The notes beneath the pieces were generated by a model. It saw nothing but the letters and a program-made list of their open reading frames with translations. It ran no database searches and was not told where the DNA came from. Of a stretch of DNA of 64,000 nucleotides, positions 61,376 through 64,000 are shown in pieces. Each line of letters begins with the position of its first letter. The first letter of the stretch is position 1. The stretch covers positions 1,885,501-1,949,500 of the forward strand of contig NZ_CP019602.1 in the NCBI RefSeq assembly GCF_001661675.2. Direction: 5' to 3'. Source of the DNA: Croceicoccus marinus. Lineage in GTDB: Bacteria; Pseudomonadota; Alphaproteobacteria; Sphingomonadales; Sphingomonadaceae. Position numbers and translations under genes: made by a program.

Positions 61376-61861
61376 ATGAATGACCGACCTTCAATCCTGA
61401 CGATCCTTGTCGACGCCGACGCCTGCCCGGTGAAGGACGAGATCTACCGCGTCGCCGCGCGCTATCGCGCCGAGGTTTTCGTCGTCAGCAATGCCGCGTT
61501 CCGCATTCCGCAGGATCCCAGCATCCACCGCGTGGTGGTGGATGACGGGTTCGACGCCGCCGACGACTGGATCGCCGAGGAAGCGGCGCGGGTCGGCCCG
61601 CGCTGCGTGGTCGTCACCGCCGACATATTGCTGGCCGACCGCTGCCTGAAGGCGGGCGCCAGGGTGCTGGCGCATAATGGCAAGATCTTCGACAAGGCCG
61701 GGATCGGCAGCGCGGTCGCGATGCGCGCGATCATGGCCGATCTGCGGTCGGGCATGGACGGCGTGACCGGCGGGCCTCCGCCGTTCGGCAAGGCGGACCG
61801 ATCGAATTTCCTGCAGGCATTGGACCGGGTTATGGTGGCGCTGTCGCGGATGCCGGGCTGA
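61376..61861 (+). CDS. yaiI: YaiI/YqxD (DUF188) family protein
   Basis: A 161-residue PIN-like fold protein: ILVDADACPVKDEIYRVA at the start and VVTADILLADRCLKAGARVLAHNGKIF later, with the acidic residues of a nuclease site. The GPPPFGKADRSNF segment is typical. Activity is not known. Confidence 0.93.
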   Translation: MNDRPSILTILVDADACPVKDEIYRVAARYRAEVFVVSNAAFRIPQDPSIHRVVVDDGFDAADDWIAEEAARVGPRCVVVTADILLADRCLKAGARVLAHNGKIFDKAGIGSAVAMRAIMADLRSGMDGVTGGPPPFGKADRSNFLQALDRVMVALSRMPG

Positions 61862-61971
61862 ACAAGCGGGTTTATCTGCGAGCCGGTCCGGGCGCCGCAG
61901 AATTCGTGCCATGTTATCGGCGGTTACCGCTATGATGCGGGCGGGGGCATTCCGCCCCGATTGGAACGGAC

Positions 61972-62106
61972 ATGGCCAAGGGCCAACGCAAGTCGAACAA
62001 GGAAATCCGCAAACCCAAGGCCGAAAAGGGGCCCAAGACGAACGCCTCGCAGCCCAGCCTGAAGCCGGGCGGGATCAAGGGGCTGGAGAATTTGAAGAAC
62101 GGCTGA
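61972..62106 (+). CDS. 44-residue basic protein
   Basis: A tiny frame MAKGQRKSNKEIRKPKAEKGP...KPGGIKGLENLKNG, about one third Lys/Arg. Peptides of this pattern (an MAKGQ...RxxKEIRKPK start and a GLENLK end) look conserved in sphingomonads as far as I recall. It may bind RNA or DNA. It lies 110 bp after yaiI. Confidence 0.6.
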   Translation: MAKGQRKSNKEIRKPKAEKGPKTNASQPSLKPGGIKGLENLKNG

Positions 62107-62116
62107 TCGCAGCCTC

Positions 62117-62140
62117 GTCCGGCGGCATGGACCGCCGGAC
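62117..62140. terminator. hairpin between two convergent small genes
   Basis: GTCCGGCGG and CCGCCGGAC form a perfect nine-base stem around a six-base loop. It lies between the ends of two small genes; there is no T tract on either side. Confidence 0.5.
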
Positions 62141-62154
62141 AGCGCAGCCGGGCT

Positions 62155-62301
62155 TCAGCGCGCCTTGTGCGCGGCGATCGCCTCGTCGATCTGGACGATG
62201 CGCTGGCGTTCGGGCGAATCCTTGGGCAGCCCCTTCAGGCGGCAGGTCGCCCACAGCTGGCGGCGTTCGGATTCGAGATTCTTGAGATAGAGATCGGCCA
62301 T
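62155..62301 (-). CDS. 48-residue small helical protein
   Basis: A short frame MADLYLKNLESERRQLWATCRLKGLPKDSPERQRIVQIDEAIAAHKAR that reads as two charged helices. Codon use is normal for this genome. No family recognised; a conserved small protein is likely but unproven. The start codon is ATG 62301. Confidence 0.55.
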   Translation of the reverse strand: MADLYLKNLESERRQLWATCRLKGLPKDSPERQRIVQIDEAIAAHKAR

Positions 62302-62385
62302 GAGCGCTCCTATGCGCGTTTCGCGCCGCGCTGGCTAGTCGGGCGGATCGGTACTTCGTCGGCGCGCGGCCATCTACGGTTCGGC

Positions 62386-62724
62386 TCAGTCGCCGCCGCC
62401 CGCCAGCCGCCGATGCTCGTCGACCGAGCGGCGCATCTCGGCGGCCTGCAGCTTGAGCGCCTTGTTCGACAGGCGAATCTCGCGCCCCTGCTGGAAGAAG
62501 CCCAGCACCAGCCACAGGAACGCCAGCGGACTGGACACGCCGCCCAGGAAGTCGCCAAGCTCGTTCAGGTCGAGGCTGGCGGGGTTCTGCCCCTGCGCCC
62601 ACAGATAGATCACCAGCCCCGCGACCTAGATCGCGGTCAGCACCAGCCCGATGCGCGGCAGGCTGCGGCGCTCGCGGTCCTCGTCCAGCGCCGCGTCGGT
62701 GGTTATCGCGCTTGTTTCGGTCAT
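62386..62724 (-). pseudogene. small two-helix membrane protein broken by an in-frame amber codon
   Basis: From ATG 62724 the frame reads MTETSAITTDAALDEDRE then the start of a helix PRIGLVLTAI, then TAG at 62628-62626, and goes on without a shift: VAGLVIYLWAQGQ, NPASLDLNELGDFLGG, a second helix PLAFLWLVLGFFQ and a coiled part REIRLSNKALKLQAAEMRRS. Without the TAG (Trp TGG or Gln CAG are one base away) it is an intact 112-residue protein. The TAG lies inside helix one. Internal starts could still give the C-terminal part. Confidence 0.75.
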
Positions 62725-62748
62725 GGCCCCCTGCCCTTTCGTTCGCAG

Positions 62749-63216
62749 CTATCTGCCACCCCTGTAGGCGGTCACCTTGATCTCGACCAGCGCGCTCGGT
62801 TCGTACAGAGCGGTGATGCCGATGGCGGTCCATGCCGGGAAAGGCGCCTTGACGTAGCGGTTCTTGACCTCGGCAAATGTGTCGATCTGGGCGGGGAGAT
62901 CGGTGTGGAAGGTCTGGATCTCGACCACGTCGTCCCAGCCGACCCCGGCGCGTTCCAGCGTGCGGGCGATCCGGTCGAATGCGCGGGCGAAGCCGGGTTC
63001 CATGCCCTCATCGCCGTCCGCGGGCCCGGCGACGACGCCCGACAGGATCACCAGATCGCCGGCGACGACCGCGTCCGAATAGCCCACCGCCTGCTGGAAC
63101 GCGAGCGCGTCGGGGTCTTCGGGCATGATGGTCTGCTTGGCGTCCTGAGCCGATGCGGCTTGGGGGCCGAAGATCGCCAGCGTCAGCGCGGCAGCCGAAA
63201 AGAACGCACGCGACAT
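62749..63216 (-). CDS. exported RidA-like protein
   Basis: A 155-residue protein of the RidA/YjgF fold with a signal peptide ending AASAQDA. The fold shows VAGDLVILSGVVAG, the TLERAGVGWDDVVEIQTFHTD helix and strand, and ALVEIKVTAY at the end. The arginine that binds the imine carboxylate (in PAR in true RidA) is Trp129 (PAWTAIGI), so imine deaminase activity is unlikely. Secreted members of this wider family are common. ATG 63216. Confidence 0.85.
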   Translation of the reverse strand: MSRAFFSAAALTLAIFGPQAASAQDAKQTIMPEDPDALAFQQAVGYSDAVVAGDLVILSGVVAGPADGDEGMEPGFARAFDRIARTLERAGVGWDDVVEIQTFHTDLPAQIDTFAEVKNRYVKAPFPAWTAIGITALYEPSALVEIKVTAYRGGR

Positions 63217-63307
63217 GGGCAAATTCCCCCTGAATGGAGGGGGACGTGGCAGCCTCCCCCTGCAAAAAAGGGGAGACTGCACCGGTCATGTCAGCAGGGC
63301 AAGGCGA

Positions 63308-64000
<693 letters not shown>

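Overview
The window looks like ordinary chromosome from a GC-rich alphaproteobacterium, most likely a sphingomonad (Sphingomonadaceae/Erythrobacteraceae). This rests on gene order (aa3 oxidase cluster ctaC-ctaD-ctaB-ctaG-ctaE-DUF983-SURF1-thrC; pyrE-pdxJ-acpS-lepB; ybgC-tolQRAB-pal; hisB-hisH-hisA-hisF-hisE-HIT) and on protein character. I see no insertion sequence, prophage, CRISPR array, toxin-antitoxin pair or defence locus. About 80 protein genes, one tRNA and one broken gene fill the sequence densely, with many ATGA stop/start overlaps.

Layout. 1-8.6 kb: a cut-off alpha/beta hydrolase, SelO, an astD dehydrogenase, a glycine-zipper envelope protein, RarD-like permease, YgfZ, a TetR regulator, and rplU-rpmA with a shortened GNAT-like gene behind them. 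8.8-20.8 kb: a lipoprotein gene, then fifteen minus-strand genes reading from ctaC down to moaE: cytochrome aa3 oxidase and its heme/copper assembly factors, thrC, an rRNA-type methyltransferase, folB, a small remnant of an SDR-like fold, and moaA-moaD-moaE. 21.1-26.7 kb: plus-strand run pyrE-pdxJ-acpS-lepB-AI-2E permease-DUF3089 hydrolase-ruvX. 26.7-31.3 kb: minus-strand argH-LptM-like lipoprotein-lysA-siroheme synthase, divergent from a TlpA-like thioredoxin.

31.3-40.5 kb: a 38-codon membrane peptide, tRNA-Val(UAC), a periplasmic cyclophilin, a bifunctional RelA/SpoT enzyme, a lipoprotein S41 protease, hemF, pdeM, infC (apparently starting at AUA) and a J-domain protein. 40.6-45.2 kb: the whole Tol-Pal operon. 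45.3-50.9 kb: the histidine operon, interrupted by a Kef-type antiporter gene and a YciI gene. 51.1-56.3 kb: sspB, gmk, a lipoprotein-anchored subtilase autotransporter, dapD. 56.4-60.5 kb: small stress- and membrane-type genes (DUF2945, DUF3008, K+ channel, SWIB, YbhB/PEBP, DUF2061, phasin-like, OsmC). 60.7-64 kb: pyroglutamyl peptidase, YaiI, two tiny conserved-looking ORFs, a gene broken by an amber codon, an exported RidA-like protein and the 3' part of thiC.

No wholly new system stands out. The most useful leads are at small scale: the AUA start of infC, a hairpin burying the Shine-Dalgarno of the next gene, the amber-interrupted membrane gene, shrunken enzyme folds kept in operons (SDR-like, GNAT-like, SUMT-like), overlapping divergent start codons, and an antiporter gene inside the his operon. 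All calls were made by eye from translated sequence; no database search was run.
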